From Novipirellula herctigrandis (GTDB lineage Bacteria > Planctomycetota > Planctomycetia > Pirellulales > Pirellulaceae), in contig SJPJ01000001.1 in assembly GCA_007859835.1 (NCBI GenBank), positions 124,238 through 188,237 on the forward strand: 64,000 bases of DNA, read 5' to 3'. The translations under genes and the position numbers were made by a program. The notes below the pieces were generated by a model, which was not told the origin of the DNA, did not search any database, and saw only the letters and a program-made list of their open reading frames with translations. Shown one piece after another: positions 7,756 to 17,025 of this stretch. Numbering within the stretch: position 1 is the stretch's first letter; every line of letters starts with the position of its first letter.

Positions 7756-10149
7756 ATGCCCAATCCCACTGAACGAGCGATCTTTTTGCAAGCGATCGAC
7801 GAAGACAACCTCGATGATCGCTTGGCCTATTTAGATTCCGCATGCGGCGGCGATGCCTCGCTACGCGCATCGGTCGAGGCGTTGCTAGCCGCTCATGAAC
7901 AACCGGCGGCGCTTTTGGATCATCCCATTGGTTCCGACCAATGCCGACCTGCATTTCCCAATCAGTTTGCCGGAGGGCCGTTGGAACATATCGGGTCGCA
8001 TATCGGCCCCTACAAGTTGATGGAGCAGATCGGTGAAGGCGGTTTTGGCCTTGTCTTTGTCGCTGAACAAGAGCAACCGGTACGGCGGCGCGTTGCACTG
8101 AAAATCGTCAAGCCGGGTGCGGCATCCAAAGAAGTGATTGCCCGTTTCGAGAGCGAACGCCAAGCCGTTGCGATGATGAACCATCCCAATATTGCTCAGG
8201 TGTTTGATGCCGGTGAAACGTCCGACCATCGACCGTATTTCGTGATGGAGTTGGTCCGTGGGTTACCGATCACAAAGTTCTGCGACAAAAAACAGATGAG
8301 TGTCCGAGAGCGTTTGAATCTTATGATCGACGTTTGCTCCGCCGTTCATCATGCGCATCAGAAAGGGGTCATCCATCGCGATATCAAGCCATCCAACGTG
8401 ATGGTTACGCTACACGATAGCAAACCCGTCGCGAAGGTGATTGACTTTGGCGTTGCCAAGGCGATTGGCCAAAGGTTGACAGAGAAAACCGTCTACACAC
8501 GTTTCCACTCGATGATTGGAACACCGCTCTACATGAGCCCCGAACAGGCTGAAATGAGCGGACTAGACGTTGACACACGCAGCGACATCTATTCGCTTGG
8601 CGTCCTGCTGTATGAATTGCTCGCCGGAAAAACGCCTTTCGATCGTGATCGTTTGGATTCCTGTGGGCTGGATGAAATGCGCCGAATTATTCGGGAAGAA
8701 GAGCCGCCACGACCAAGCACACGACTTTCCACGCAAAACAAAACGCTGTCGACGATCGCGGATCAGCGCCGCATTGATTTGCATCGCTTGGCTTCCACCT
8801 TGCGAGGTGATCTCGATTGGATCGTCATGAAGTCGCTCGAAAAGGACCGGTCTCGGCGATACGACTCCGCAGCATCGTTGGCCGATGACATTCGTCGTTA
8901 TCTTGATGGCGAGCCGATCGTCGCGCGACCGCCAAGCACGCTTTATCAGTTCCAAAGATTCGCTCGCCGTCATCGCGTTGCCTTCATCACGGCGGCACTC
9001 GTCGGCTGCACAATGATTATCGGTACGGCAGCAAGTTTGTGGCAAATGTCCAAGGCGATCCAAGCCCGACAAGAACTCGAACAATTCGCAGAGAATTTGA
9101 CGCATGCCAGCATTCTGGTCGCCAGCGGTCAGACGCACGCCGATGCAGGTCGGTGGAACGAAGCGGCGCAACACTACGACGCCGCCGTCGCAATCCAGCC
9201 GACTTACTTTCTGCCCCGCGTTCAACGAGCCCAGCTTTACGCGCGCATTCATCTTTGGCCAGAAGCAGCCAACGACTACAAAATCGCTTTGGATACCGGG
9301 GCTTCGATTTCGCAGCCACAGTGGTTGGGAGTGCCAGCGTTGTTTCTATATACGGGACACGACGACGCGTTCGCACAATTGTTCGAGCAATATGAACATC
9401 AATTATTAGAGAACGCCGAAGAACCAAAATGGTCGCTGCTGAGAGGGTTGGTCGTCAGTGATCGGATCGATGCGGCCAGGAATGGTCAATTTCTCGCAAA
9501 ACTCGCACAAAGTTGGTTGTCAAAGCCTCCGCCTGGACCGCCACACCGTTTTGATGGCCCCCCTAGCTTTGATGGCCCCCCTAGCTTTGATGGTGAGACC
9601 GGCTTTGATGGGATGTTTAACTTTGATAGGTTGCCTAGCTTGGAAGGAACACCTAGTCCTGCACCGAATGCACGGCGCGGTCAACGCGACGGTCCACCAC
9701 CCGATCCGTCGGGCGTTGTGCGAAGGCAACACCAATTGCCTCGGGTGATGTGTAACTATGTAGCGGCGCTGGCCCATTTGCGTGCGGAGAATTTCGATTC
9801 AGCGATCAGCTTGCTCGACGAAACGCGAGCCGACGCCCATTGGCCAGACAGATATCTGGTACACGCTCCCCTAGCATTAGCCCATTATCAGAACGACGAG
9901 AGCGAACAGGCGAAACGGTCGCTCGAACTCTCAGGCGAGTCGATCCGTGAGGTTCTAAATGAAATCTGCGAACAGCCACAAGAAAGTGGCCCGGTCCTAT
10001 GGAACGATCTCATCGAAGCGTTGCAGCTCCACGACGAAGCTTCGCGGACCATCCTGGGAACTCCCTCGCAATTGCAGCCGAATGTCATTCAACTCCGAAA
10101 TGCGTCGATAAATTTGATCACGCGACCGATCGATCGGCAGTCCAAATAG
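7756..10149 (+). CDS. Membrane Ser/Thr protein kinase with C-terminal TPR-like region
   Basis: A 797-residue Pkn2/Hanks-type kinase. The N-terminal 80 residues are an acidic helical segment typical of planctomycete kinases (FLQAIDEDNLDDRLAYLD...). The kinase domain runs from about 84 to 360: glycine loop GEGGFG (about 94), VALK lysine (about 115), catalytic loop HRDIKPSN (about 206), DFG (about 230) and the GTPLYMSPEQ activation segment. All key residues are present, so it should be active. One membrane segment (VAFITAALVGCTMIIGTAASLW, about 408-430) separates it from a helical TPR-like outer part (AAQHYDAAVAIQP, RAQLYARIHLWPEAANDYK). Within this outer part lies a short repeat, FDGPPS and variants. 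A convergent ECF sigma factor of the kinase-associated kind lies downstream, so a shared signalling pathway is likely. Confidence 0.93.
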   Translation: MPNPTERAIFLQAIDEDNLDDRLAYLDSACGGDASLRASVEALLAAHEQPAALLDHPIGSDQCRPAFPNQFAGGPLEHIGSHIGPYKLMEQIGEGGFGLVFVAEQEQPVRRRVALKIVKPGAASKEVIARFESERQAVAMMNHPNIAQVFDAGETSDHRPYFVMELVRGLPITKFCDKKQMSVRERLNLMIDVCSAVHHAHQKGVIHRDIKPSNVMVTLHDSKPVAKVIDFGVAKAIGQRLTEKTVYTRFHSMIGTPLYMSPEQAEMSGLDVDTRSDIYSLGVLLYELLAGKTPFDRDRLDSCGLDEMRRIIREEEPPRPSTRLSTQNKTLSTIADQRRIDLHRLASTLRGDLDWIVMKSLEKDRSRRYDSAASLADDIRRYLDGEPIVARPPSTLYQFQRFARRHRVAFITAALVGCTMIIGTAASLWQMSKAIQARQELEQFAENLTHASILVASGQTHADAGRWNEAAQHYDAAVAIQPTYFLPRVQRAQLYARIHLWPEAANDYKIALDTGASISQPQWLGVPALFLYTGHDDAFAQLFEQYEHQLLENAEEPKWSLLRGLVVSDRIDAARNGQFLAKLAQSWLSKPPPGPPHRFDGPPSFDGPPSFDGETGFDGMFNFDRLPSLEGTPSPAPNARRGQRDGPPPDPSGVVRRQHQLPRVMCNYVAALAHLRAENFDSAISLLDETRADAHWPDRYLVHAPLALAHYQNDESEQAKRSLELSGESIREVLNEICEQPQESGPVLWNDLIEALQLHDEASRTILGTPSQLQPNVIQLRNASINLITRPIDRQSK
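9547..9650 (+). repeat. 18-bp coding repeat (FDGPPS-type) inside the kinase gene
   Basis: Near-identical units of tttgatggcccccctagc occur in tandem and then decay (FDGPPS FDGPPS FDGETG FDGMFN FDRLPS). They are in frame with the kinase, so copy-number change would not break the reading frame. Confidence 0.8.
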
Positions 10150-10308
10150 CGTCGCAATTCACCCGCGGGTACCAAACAGCATTGCCAGTGTGCGGCTCGC
10201 GTGTTCACAAGATGCAATCGACGTGAATAGTTGTTTTGAGCACGCGTGATTAGATGCCATCGGAGCAAACGCAGCATCCTGAAGCTCTCGATCCACGAGT
10301 GGCTCTCG

Positions 10309-10404
10309 ATTCCTGAGCAGAGACATTCCTGAGCGGGGACATTCCTGAGCGGGGACATTCCTGAGCGGGGACATTCCTGAGCGGGGACATTCCTGAGCGG
10401 GGAC
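10309..10404. repeat. 16-bp x 6 tandem repeat between kinase and sigma factor genes
   Basis: Six contiguous copies of attcctgagcggggac; the first has two changes (cagagac). They fill the gap between the convergent kinase and ECF sigma factor genes. Units are contiguous with no spacers, so this is not a CRISPR array. No terminator hairpin is otherwise obvious in this gap. Confidence 0.95.
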
Positions 10405-10459
10405 GGTGCGGACGCTCGTCATGGTCGTAAGATTTCAGGAGGCCTATTATGATTTTTCC

Positions 10460-11020
10460 CTAATCGCTCATTTCGCGTTGCAGCCAGGCTCGAGCGTAGG
10501 CCCAATTCCGCTTGGTGGTTCGTGGAGAAACGCCAAGGACCTTGGCTGTTTCTTCAATCGTCAGACCTGTGAAGTAACGCAGTTCAACCAACTTCGCAAG
10601 CTGTGGATCTTCCAGGGCTAATTTATTGAGTGCTTCATCAAGAAACAGCAGTTCATCGACATTATCCGTATCCACAACCGCAACGTCGTCATACAAGTCG
10701 CGGCGTTTAATTTCCCCACCACGTTTCGCCCTGCCTTTGCGACGCGCGTTTTCGATGAGGATTCTGCGCATCGATTCGGCGGCAGCCGCGAAAAAATGAC
10801 CTCGTCCATCCCACTGTTGCGAAACATTGCCGCCTACCAATCGCATGAAAGCTTCGTGAACTAAGGCCGTCGGTTGAAGCGTCTGTCCAGACTTTTCCTG
10901 ATTCATTCGACTTGCCGCTAATCGCCTGAGCTCTTCGTACACAAGTGGCAACAAATCATTCGCCGCACGCGGGTCGCCGGCTTCGATCGCCGATAAAATT
11001 TGCGTGATATCTTGGTTCAT
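10460..11020 (-). CDS. ECF RNA polymerase sigma factor (planctomycete, kinase-associated type)
   Basis: A 186-residue protein from the ATG at 11020 (MNQDITQILSAIEAGDPRAA). A longer frame to 11095 exists, but the start chosen matches the usual length of the family. Region 2 contains LPLVYEELRRLAA and TLQPTALVHEAFMRLVG, then a FFAAAAESMRRILIENARRK block characteristic of the TIGR02999-like ECF group. Region 4 is the helix-turn-helix YFTGLTIEETAKVLGVSPRTTKRNWAYARAWL, which binds the -35 element. No anti-sigma gene is adjacent; instead a Ser/Thr kinase lies just downstream in convergent orientation, the usual arrangement for sigma factors controlled by phosphorylation. Target promoters are unknown. 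Confidence 0.93.
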   Translation of the reverse strand: MNQDITQILSAIEAGDPRAANDLLPLVYEELRRLAASRMNQEKSGQTLQPTALVHEAFMRLVGGNVSQQWDGRGHFFAAAAESMRRILIENARRKGRAKRGGEIKRRDLYDDVAVVDTDNVDELLFLDEALNKLALEDPQLAKLVELRYFTGLTIEETAKVLGVSPRTTKRNWAYARAWLQREMSD

Positions 11021-12391
11021 AAATCGTTTGTCGGGCGAGAAATCGGAAAGCAGAATAGTCGCCTGCGAATATAGGTCATACGCACATTCTCCCATAGCGG
11101 GCTTAACAGACCATCACGTCCGGAAATGGGCCTCCGGCAAATAGCCGACCGAGACAGCAATCCGCAAAAATGCCGCCGTCCCAAAATACTTCATCCCTGC
11201 CTTGTCGACGACGTTAATCCGACCTGTAGAACCACATCGCCTTGCACTATCGTAAGCAAGGGCCCTCCAATGCTTCTAGATGTTACACGCGGCGGTGGTG
11301 AAGAAGTCTTTGCTTGGGATCACGGGGACCGAGTGGGCCATGAACAACGCGTTGACGGTACGTTGATCCGCCCCACGTGGTACATCGAAACAAGCACCAC
11401 TGCAATGCTGCGTCAATGAGCCCGTGATTCGAGAAACCTGGAAAGCGTTCCATGCCTTTGCCAACTTCGAGAAACGCAGAAACAAGCAATCCATAAAATG
11501 GGTTGGGGCGTCTATGCTTGCAGCCTGCCATCGCATCAAAATCTGCGTTGCTCGAAGTGAAATCCTAATCAACGCTTCGCGAGCAACTTGCAAGCATTTC
11601 AACAACACCGAGCGTTGCCAAGTCACACTGGGACAACTACTTCGGCGGCAGCAAGCTACCAAATCTAGGTAGCCAAAAAGAAAGCGTCAGACAAGAATCC
11701 TGTCTCACGCTATGGAATGATCAAATGAGGATACTTAAGGGGGAACCAATTGTCGCCGAACACCTATCCAGCCATTCCGGTGGCCGACACCTTTGATCGC
11801 TCGACACCTTTGATCGCTCCCCGTAGGGATACCAAGAATGCTCAATCCAAACAAATGAGTTAACCTGCACAAAGACTCGCTCGTCACGAGCTCGTTCGAT
11901 CATTTTGCACAAGACGGACTTGTGTCGGTTTGCGAACGTAGCCAAATTTGAAGCGGAAGCGGGGTAGGGACGCAATTCGCGAATGCGTCTTCAAAGCCAT
12001 TCTGAAGGTTCGCGAAACACAGACCGACGAGGTGGTTTCGGCTGATACTTTTTAATAGCGCGCTATGCGGCCGTTTGCACTGGAATTGGGTTCATGGAAT
12101 GCTTGATAGCGGTCAATCGATATTCGCATTTTTCTCTACTGTCGCTGCGAAAAAGCTAAAATGGACAATCCGAGACTTTTTCAATTTCACGTTTCGTATA
12201 GGGAGGATTCGCTCTGACGAAAGCCTCGCAAGTATTCGTCACCGTAAGCGACAGCTGCCGGTAAGAAGGTTTACTGTCAATGAAATTGCCCGGCATTGCA
12301 GAACGCTCTCGCCAGGAATACGCTGCCACATCTTGGGTCGGAAAACGTGATCGTTAGTTAACCGTTTCCGTGTTGTATAGGCGTTTCTAGT
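11021..12391. other. Long gene-free region
   Basis: About 1.37 kb between the sigma factor and SulP genes. Short frames exist on both strands, but none has a family-like sequence or a good start. A two-copy 17-bp tandem repeat (cgacacctttgatcgct) is at 11785-11818. I see no RNA gene. Confidence 0.5.
11785..11818. repeat. 17-bp x 2 tandem repeat
   Basis: Two perfect contiguous copies of cgacacctttgatcgct in gene-free DNA. Confidence 0.9.
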
Positions 12392-14170
12392 TTGTCAGGA
12401 AGTGAGTGGAGAGTGAAAGGTGATGGTAACGGCAGCGAACGTTTGGTTTTGTTTTCTGCGATGCGGGCGGCATGGAAAAGCGGGTATTCGCGAGCGGATT
12501 TCAAAGCGGACGTTGGTGCGGGAATTGTTGTCGGCGTGGTGGCATTACCATTGTCGATGGCTTTGGCGATCGCATGCGGAGTACCGCCGCAGAACGGATT
12601 GTTTACGGCGATCGTAGCTGGTGGGTTGGTGGCACTGTTGGGGGGATCGCGTGTCAGTGTGACTGGTCCGACTGCGGCGTTTGTCGTCATCCTTTCACCG
12701 ATTACAGCCAAGTTTGGTTTAGGCGGCTTGCTGGTTGCCTCGATGATGGCCGGAATGATTCAGGTATTGCTAGGAGCGGCCCGTTTGGGGCGATTAATTC
12801 AGATCGTGCCTCACCCAGTGACGACGGGTTTTACTAGCGGCATTGCCGTGGTTATCGCCACGTTACAGATCAAGGATTTTCTTGGGCTCGACGTTGACAA
12901 GATGCCCGAAACCTATCTGGAACGAGTCCACGCTTTGGTTTTCGCTTTGCCGAGTATTAGTTGGACCGAATTGCTTATCGGTACGTTAACGTTGATTCTG
13001 TTGGTCGTCAGCCCGCGTGTATTGCGTCGCATTCCGGGACCGTTGGTCGCATTGACAATCGCAAGTTTGGTGGCTTTGGTACTGCCGGAATTTTCGCCCG
13101 GTTTTGACGTGGCCACGATTAATGATCGGTTTTCTTTTGAAATGAACGGCCAGCAATTTGCGGGGATTCCTAAGACGCCGCCGACATTTGAATGGCCTTG
13201 GCGACATTTGGAAGTTGATGGTGTACCAACTGGGTTTTCGTTCGGTTTGATGCGTGAATTATTGGTTCCCGCAATCGCAATCGCCATGCTAGGAGCGATC
13301 GAGTCGCTTTTGTGTGCGGTGGTTGCTGATGGCATGACACAGAGCAAGCACGATCCGGACGGTGAGTTGCTGGCACAAGGGATTGGCAACATCGTCGCGC
13401 CGTTCTTTGGAGGATTCGCGGCAACCGCGGCGATCGCTCGCACGGCGACTGGGATTCGTGCTGGCAGCCGTTCCCCGGTTGCGGCGATCATCCACGCACT
13501 TTTCGTGTTGTCCGCGATGTTGGCGCTCGCTCCATTGCTAGGTTATTTGCCAATGGCGGCGTTATCGGCGTTGTTGTTAACCGTCGCCTGGAAGATGAGT
13601 GAAGCAAAGCACTTCATGCGAGTTGTTCGCGAGGCGCCACGTAGTGACATCGTCGTGCTGGGGACGTGTTTTATTTTGACGGTCGTCTTTGACATGGTGA
13701 TCAGTGTGACGGTCGGCATGGTGTTAGCCGCGTTCCTTTTCATGCAACGAATGGCGGAGCTGTCCAATGTCCGGGTGTTGAACGGTATGCATCCACAGCT
13801 GGTCGCGAAATTACCGCCGGAAGTTTGCCTATACGAAGTGAACGGACCGCTCTTTTTTGGAGCGGCAGCCAAAGCCACCGATCGTATGGCAGAGGTGACA
13901 GGCGATGCTCGCGCATTAATGCTCTATTTGGGCAACGTATCGATGATTGATATGACCGGTTTAATCGCGCTTGAATCAGCGGTCGCGAATCTGCAAAATG
14001 ATGGCGTGATGGTGGTCTTAGCCGGTGTGAACGATCACGTTGCGAAGGTGATCAAACGCAGTTCGGTGATCAACTCGCCGTCAGTCAGTCTTCACAGTAC
14101 TCTGGCCAGTGCCGAGATGTTCCTGCGATTAGCATTGCCTGATCATTTGAATCAAGAAAAAGGCGCGTGA
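12392..14170 (+). CDS. SulP family anion transporter with STAS domain
   Basis: A SulP/SLC26-type transporter of up to 592 residues. Core motifs are GIVVGVVALPLSMALAIACGVPPQNGLFTAIVAG and SVTGPTAAFVVIL, then about 11-12 hydrophobic segments, ending in a cytoplasmic STAS domain (about 470-575; VSMIDMTGLIALESA carries the usual DxTG-type loop). Members carry sulfate, bicarbonate or dicarboxylates; the sequence alone does not tell which. The start is uncertain: TTG at 12392, GTG at 12413 (AGGAAG about 10 bp upstream) or ATG at 12461, the last fitting the family N-terminus best. No carbonic anhydrase or assimilation gene is adjacent. Given six sulfatases in the window, transport of released sulfate is plausible but is inference. 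Confidence 0.93.
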   Translation: MSGSEWRVKGDGNGSERLVLFSAMRAAWKSGYSRADFKADVGAGIVVGVVALPLSMALAIACGVPPQNGLFTAIVAGGLVALLGGSRVSVTGPTAAFVVILSPITAKFGLGGLLVASMMAGMIQVLLGAARLGRLIQIVPHPVTTGFTSGIAVVIATLQIKDFLGLDVDKMPETYLERVHALVFALPSISWTELLIGTLTLILLVVSPRVLRRIPGPLVALTIASLVALVLPEFSPGFDVATINDRFSFEMNGQQFAGIPKTPPTFEWPWRHLEVDGVPTGFSFGLMRELLVPAIAIAMLGAIESLLCAVVADGMTQSKHDPDGELLAQGIGNIVAPFFGGFAATAAIARTATGIRAGSRSPVAAIIHALFVLSAMLALAPLLGYLPMAALSALLLTVAWKMSEAKHFMRVVREAPRSDIVVLGTCFILTVVFDMVISVTVGMVLAAFLFMQRMAELSNVRVLNGMHPQLVAKLPPEVCLYEVNGPLFFGAAAKATDRMAEVTGDARALMLYLGNVSMIDMTGLIALESAVANLQNDGVMVVLAGVNDHVAKVIKRSSVINSPSVSLHSTLASAEMFLRLALPDHLNQEKGA

Positions 14171-14438
14171 TGTCGTTTTGAGCTCGGCGGCATCAACCCG
14201 TTTTGGCAACCGCATAACGTAAATTGCATTGCTTCACGCGCTGACTGCGCAGCTACAAACGACGGTGCTTTGACAATTATGAAGCGGATCCAAATTTATT
14301 CCCGCTCGATTGGCGACAACTCACGCCCCAAAAAAATCGAAACTTGTGGCAAACATGGCGACCAAACGTTTTACTCTGCGGTCGCCGAGTATTCCTCATC
14401 TTCTTGTTGGTAAATCTTGTCTTCCCAACAGCCCTTGA

Positions 14439-15530
14439 TTACTTTTGGAAAGCGTTCATTCCGGGCAAGGCGTTTCCATCTTCGTCGAACAGCGAGAGGT
14501 GTCCCCGGCCAGGATTCAAACGGGGTGCGGGAATATATTCAGGTGCCCAGTAGAACAGCCCGATGCCGCGTCCCCCGGGCGTCTCACGCGTTACCTTGAT
14601 GAGCTGTTCCAGGTACTCCTTTTGCCCTTCCTTGCTTGCCGGCAATCCTGGGACCAAAGGACGCCGCTCCTTCTTATGCAGCAGCTTGGTTGGATCATCA
14701 CAATTCGGATACCAAGGGTAGGCGGTTTCCACCACCATGATGTCCTTGCCGAACCGCTCAACGCTCGCCTGTAGGGTCTCCTGCAGTGGCTCGAAGCCCA
14801 AGCCGCGACTATGCCACCACGGGTAATAGCTAAGCCCGATGATGTCGTAATTCACATTGTGTTTCTTCATGTAGTCAAAGTAGCGTGCCGTCTGCTGTGG
14901 ACTGCCCCCACAATGCAAGTGGATGATGGTCTTGATCGGCCGGTCGCCTTGTCCTGCATGAACGCCAGCAATACCTGCCTTCAGCAGAGTCGCGAGTTTC
15001 TCCCATTGCTGCGGCGTGCCGATGCGCCCGTCCGGCCACAACATACCCGGTGCGATCTCATTGCCGACTTGGACCCAATCGGGAGCCGCCCCCGCTTCGC
15101 ACATCTCGACAATCACCTCTTCCGTATACTCGCGAACCGCGTTGACCAATTCCTCGAAGCTCAGATTCTCCCAGGCCGCCGGCTTGTTCTGTTTCCCGGG
15201 ATCCGCCCAAGTATCCGAGTAGTGAATGTCAAGCATTAGTTTCAGTCCCGCATCCTTGATCCGGCGTCCCAGCTTCTTTGTATAGTCCAGACTGTTCACT
15301 CGTGGTGGCTTGCCTGTGGGAGTATGAAACAAACGAACCCGCATCGCATTACAGCCGTTGTCTTTGAAAACCATCAGCGGATCTTTGGCTTGGCCATTTT
15401 CCTTGTAAACGCCTCCACTGTCCTCGATCGTTTGCAGCAGCGAAATGTCCGCACCCTTGTAAAACTCCGGTTCCGCAGCCGTAGCTAACGAGCTGAGAAA
15501 CAGAGTTATCGCCAGCAGCCTATACATCAT
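14439..15530 (-). CDS. GH53 endo-beta-1,4-galactanase
   Basis: A 363-residue secreted enzyme with a signal peptide (MMYRLLAITLFLSSLATAA). It is a full-length GH53 (arabinogalactan endo-beta-1,4-galactanase) TIM barrel: FYKGADIS, MRVRLFHTP, LMLDIHYSDTWADPGKQ, acid/base Glu158 in WVQVGNE, and nucleophile Glu268 in MVVETAYPW. It would cut beta-1,4-galactan chains, for example in type I arabinogalactan or related sulfated algal galactans. It is the last gene of a minus-strand operon: the stop of the upstream sulfatase is 49 bp away. The pairing with two sulfatases suggests a sulfated galactan-containing substrate (inference). Confidence 0.93.
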   Translation of the reverse strand: MMYRLLAITLFLSSLATAAEPEFYKGADISLLQTIEDSGGVYKENGQAKDPLMVFKDNGCNAMRVRLFHTPTGKPPRVNSLDYTKKLGRRIKDAGLKLMLDIHYSDTWADPGKQNKPAAWENLSFEELVNAVREYTEEVIVEMCEAGAAPDWVQVGNEIAPGMLWPDGRIGTPQQWEKLATLLKAGIAGVHAGQGDRPIKTIIHLHCGGSPQQTARYFDYMKKHNVNYDIIGLSYYPWWHSRGLGFEPLQETLQASVERFGKDIMVVETAYPWYPNCDDPTKLLHKKERRPLVPGLPASKEGQKEYLEQLIKVTRETPGGRGIGLFYWAPEYIPAPRLNPGRGHLSLFDEDGNALPGMNAFQK

Positions 15531-15579
15531 GTCAGTTGGTTCTTTGTTGAGGGATGGATCAGTTCACTCTGCGTTAAGG

Positions 15580-17025
15580 TCACTCGACCGCCTGCAATGT
15601 CGTATACCCGGCACCCATCAATGCGCGGCAGGCATCCAACACTTCGGTCTGCTCAGAATCGTCAGCAATGTTCATGCGTTCGGCACCGATCACGCCCAAA
15701 TCATACAGTTCGGTATTCACCAACTTATAACCATCCGAGACATCACGCCACTGAATGTAACGATGACGATCGGTCCTGATGGAATAGGCAAGCATGTTGG
15801 GGAAATTTTTGAGACCTTTAACCTGACTGTATGCGGCGGGTTTGAGCGAATCGACTTGTCCTTTGATGATGGGTAACAGGCTCACACCTTCCAGGTGCGA
15901 CGGCAGTTTCAATCCGCAGGCAGCGGCCAGAGTCGGATAAATGTCTACCGATTCAACCAAGGCATTGGTGCGGCGACCACGCTGACCTTTCGTGGGCACG
16001 CGAATCATCAGCGGGCTGCGCATGTCGGCTTCAAACTGGGTCCACTTGGCCCAACGCTGTTGATCACCCAAGTGAAAACCATGGTCGGACCAAACAACGA
16101 CAACGGTCTTTTCCCGTAGCTTCAGTTCGTCAAGTTTCCTTAGGATCCTCCCGGCCTGAGCGTCGGCAAAACTGGTTGCTGCGTAATAGGCATGAACCAA
16201 ATCCCTCGTCTGGGGCAGTGTCGGCATCGATTCCGGCGTGAACAACTTACCCTTGTCCAGTCCGTAAGCGCAGATCTCGCGAAAGCTATACCCATAGCGT
16301 TGTGCTGCTTCGGGGATCGTTTGGGGTTGGAGCGGCTTAATCTCTTCATCCTTGTAGAGGTTCCAGAACCGTTTCGACGCGACAAACGGTAGGTGCGGCT
16401 TGTAGAACCCGGCCGCTATGAAAAATGGCTTGTCCTGATTCTCTTCGAGTGCTTTGATGGCTTGATCAGCGGTCTGATAGTCACCATGCAGCTCGTCGGG
16501 GCCGTCGTAAATCTCGAAAGCCGGTCGCCACATACCTTTGGCTGTTTTTCCTTTTTGCATTTGGTAGTTCACGTAGCACGTCCAACCCGATGGCGGGTGC
16601 CAGGGCTGACGGCTCCAGCCAAATCCCGGTCCGCTTCCTTTGCTGTGGTAAGTCTTACCGAAACTCAACGTCGTGAACCCGTTGTTCTTGAACAGCAGCG
16701 GCATGGTCGGGCGTTTCTTCGGTTCATTGGCTACCGATCCTGAGCCGCCGTTGCCGTAGAGTCGCAGGGTGTCAGGCCGGACTCCGCCCATCATGCATGC
16801 ACGTGACGGTCCGCACGATGGAAACTGCACATAGTGGCGCTGGAAAGTCACTGCGGATTCGGCGAAGCGGTCGAGGTTCGGCGTCTTGGCGGCACCGCCG
16901 TAACACCCCAGCACGGGCCTGAGGTCGTCAATGCAAATAAGCAGAACATTAGGCCGGTCGGCTGCCTGGACCCAGAAACAGCCCCAAAGTAAAAGCGTTA
17001 TTGGAACCCACAATACTCGGTTCAT
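15580..17025 (-). CDS. Sulfatase, iduronate-2-sulfatase-like
   Basis: A 481-residue secreted sulfatase from the ATG at 17025 (MNRVLWVPITLLLWGCF signal). The start is fixed by a GGGAGAA ribosome binding site and a 4-bp ATGA overlap with the stop of the preceding gene, which implies translational coupling. Metal-binding ICIDDLRPVLGCYG follows the signal. The active-site motif SCGPSRA has Cys71 as the residue to be converted to formylglycine (CxPSR). VVWSDHGFHLGDQ and the TKWTQFE-like segment match the iduronate-2-sulfatase-like group (GRPNVLLICIDDLRP, SFGKTYHS). It probably removes sulfate esters from a uronic-acid or galactose-containing polysaccharide. Middle gene of the sulfatase-sulfatase-GH53 operon. 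Confidence 0.93.
   Translation of the reverse strand: MNRVLWVPITLLLWGCFWVQAADRPNVLLICIDDLRPVLGCYGGAAKTPNLDRFAESAVTFQRHYVQFPSCGPSRACMMGGVRPDTLRLYGNGGSGSVANEPKKRPTMPLLFKNNGFTTLSFGKTYHSKGSGPGFGWSRQPWHPPSGWTCYVNYQMQKGKTAKGMWRPAFEIYDGPDELHGDYQTADQAIKALEENQDKPFFIAAGFYKPHLPFVASKRFWNLYKDEEIKPLQPQTIPEAAQRYGYSFREICAYGLDKGKLFTPESMPTLPQTRDLVHAYYAATSFADAQAGRILRKLDELKLREKTVVVVWSDHGFHLGDQQRWAKWTQFEADMRSPLMIRVPTKGQRGRRTNALVESVDIYPTLAAACGLKLPSHLEGVSLLPIIKGQVDSLKPAAYSQVKGLKNFPNMLAYSIRTDRHRYIQWRDVSDGYKLVNTELYDLGVIGAERMNIADDSEQTEVLDACRALMGAGYTTLQAVE

Noticed and set aside
10309-10404. CRISPR-like repeat
   Set aside because: Six contiguous 16-bp units with no unique spacers and no cas genes; a simple tandem repeat.
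11276-11662. Minus-strand 128-codon frame and overlapping 82-codon frame
   Set aside because: Composition is not protein-like for either, there is no ribosome binding site, and no motif was recognised. A decayed gene cannot be excluded.
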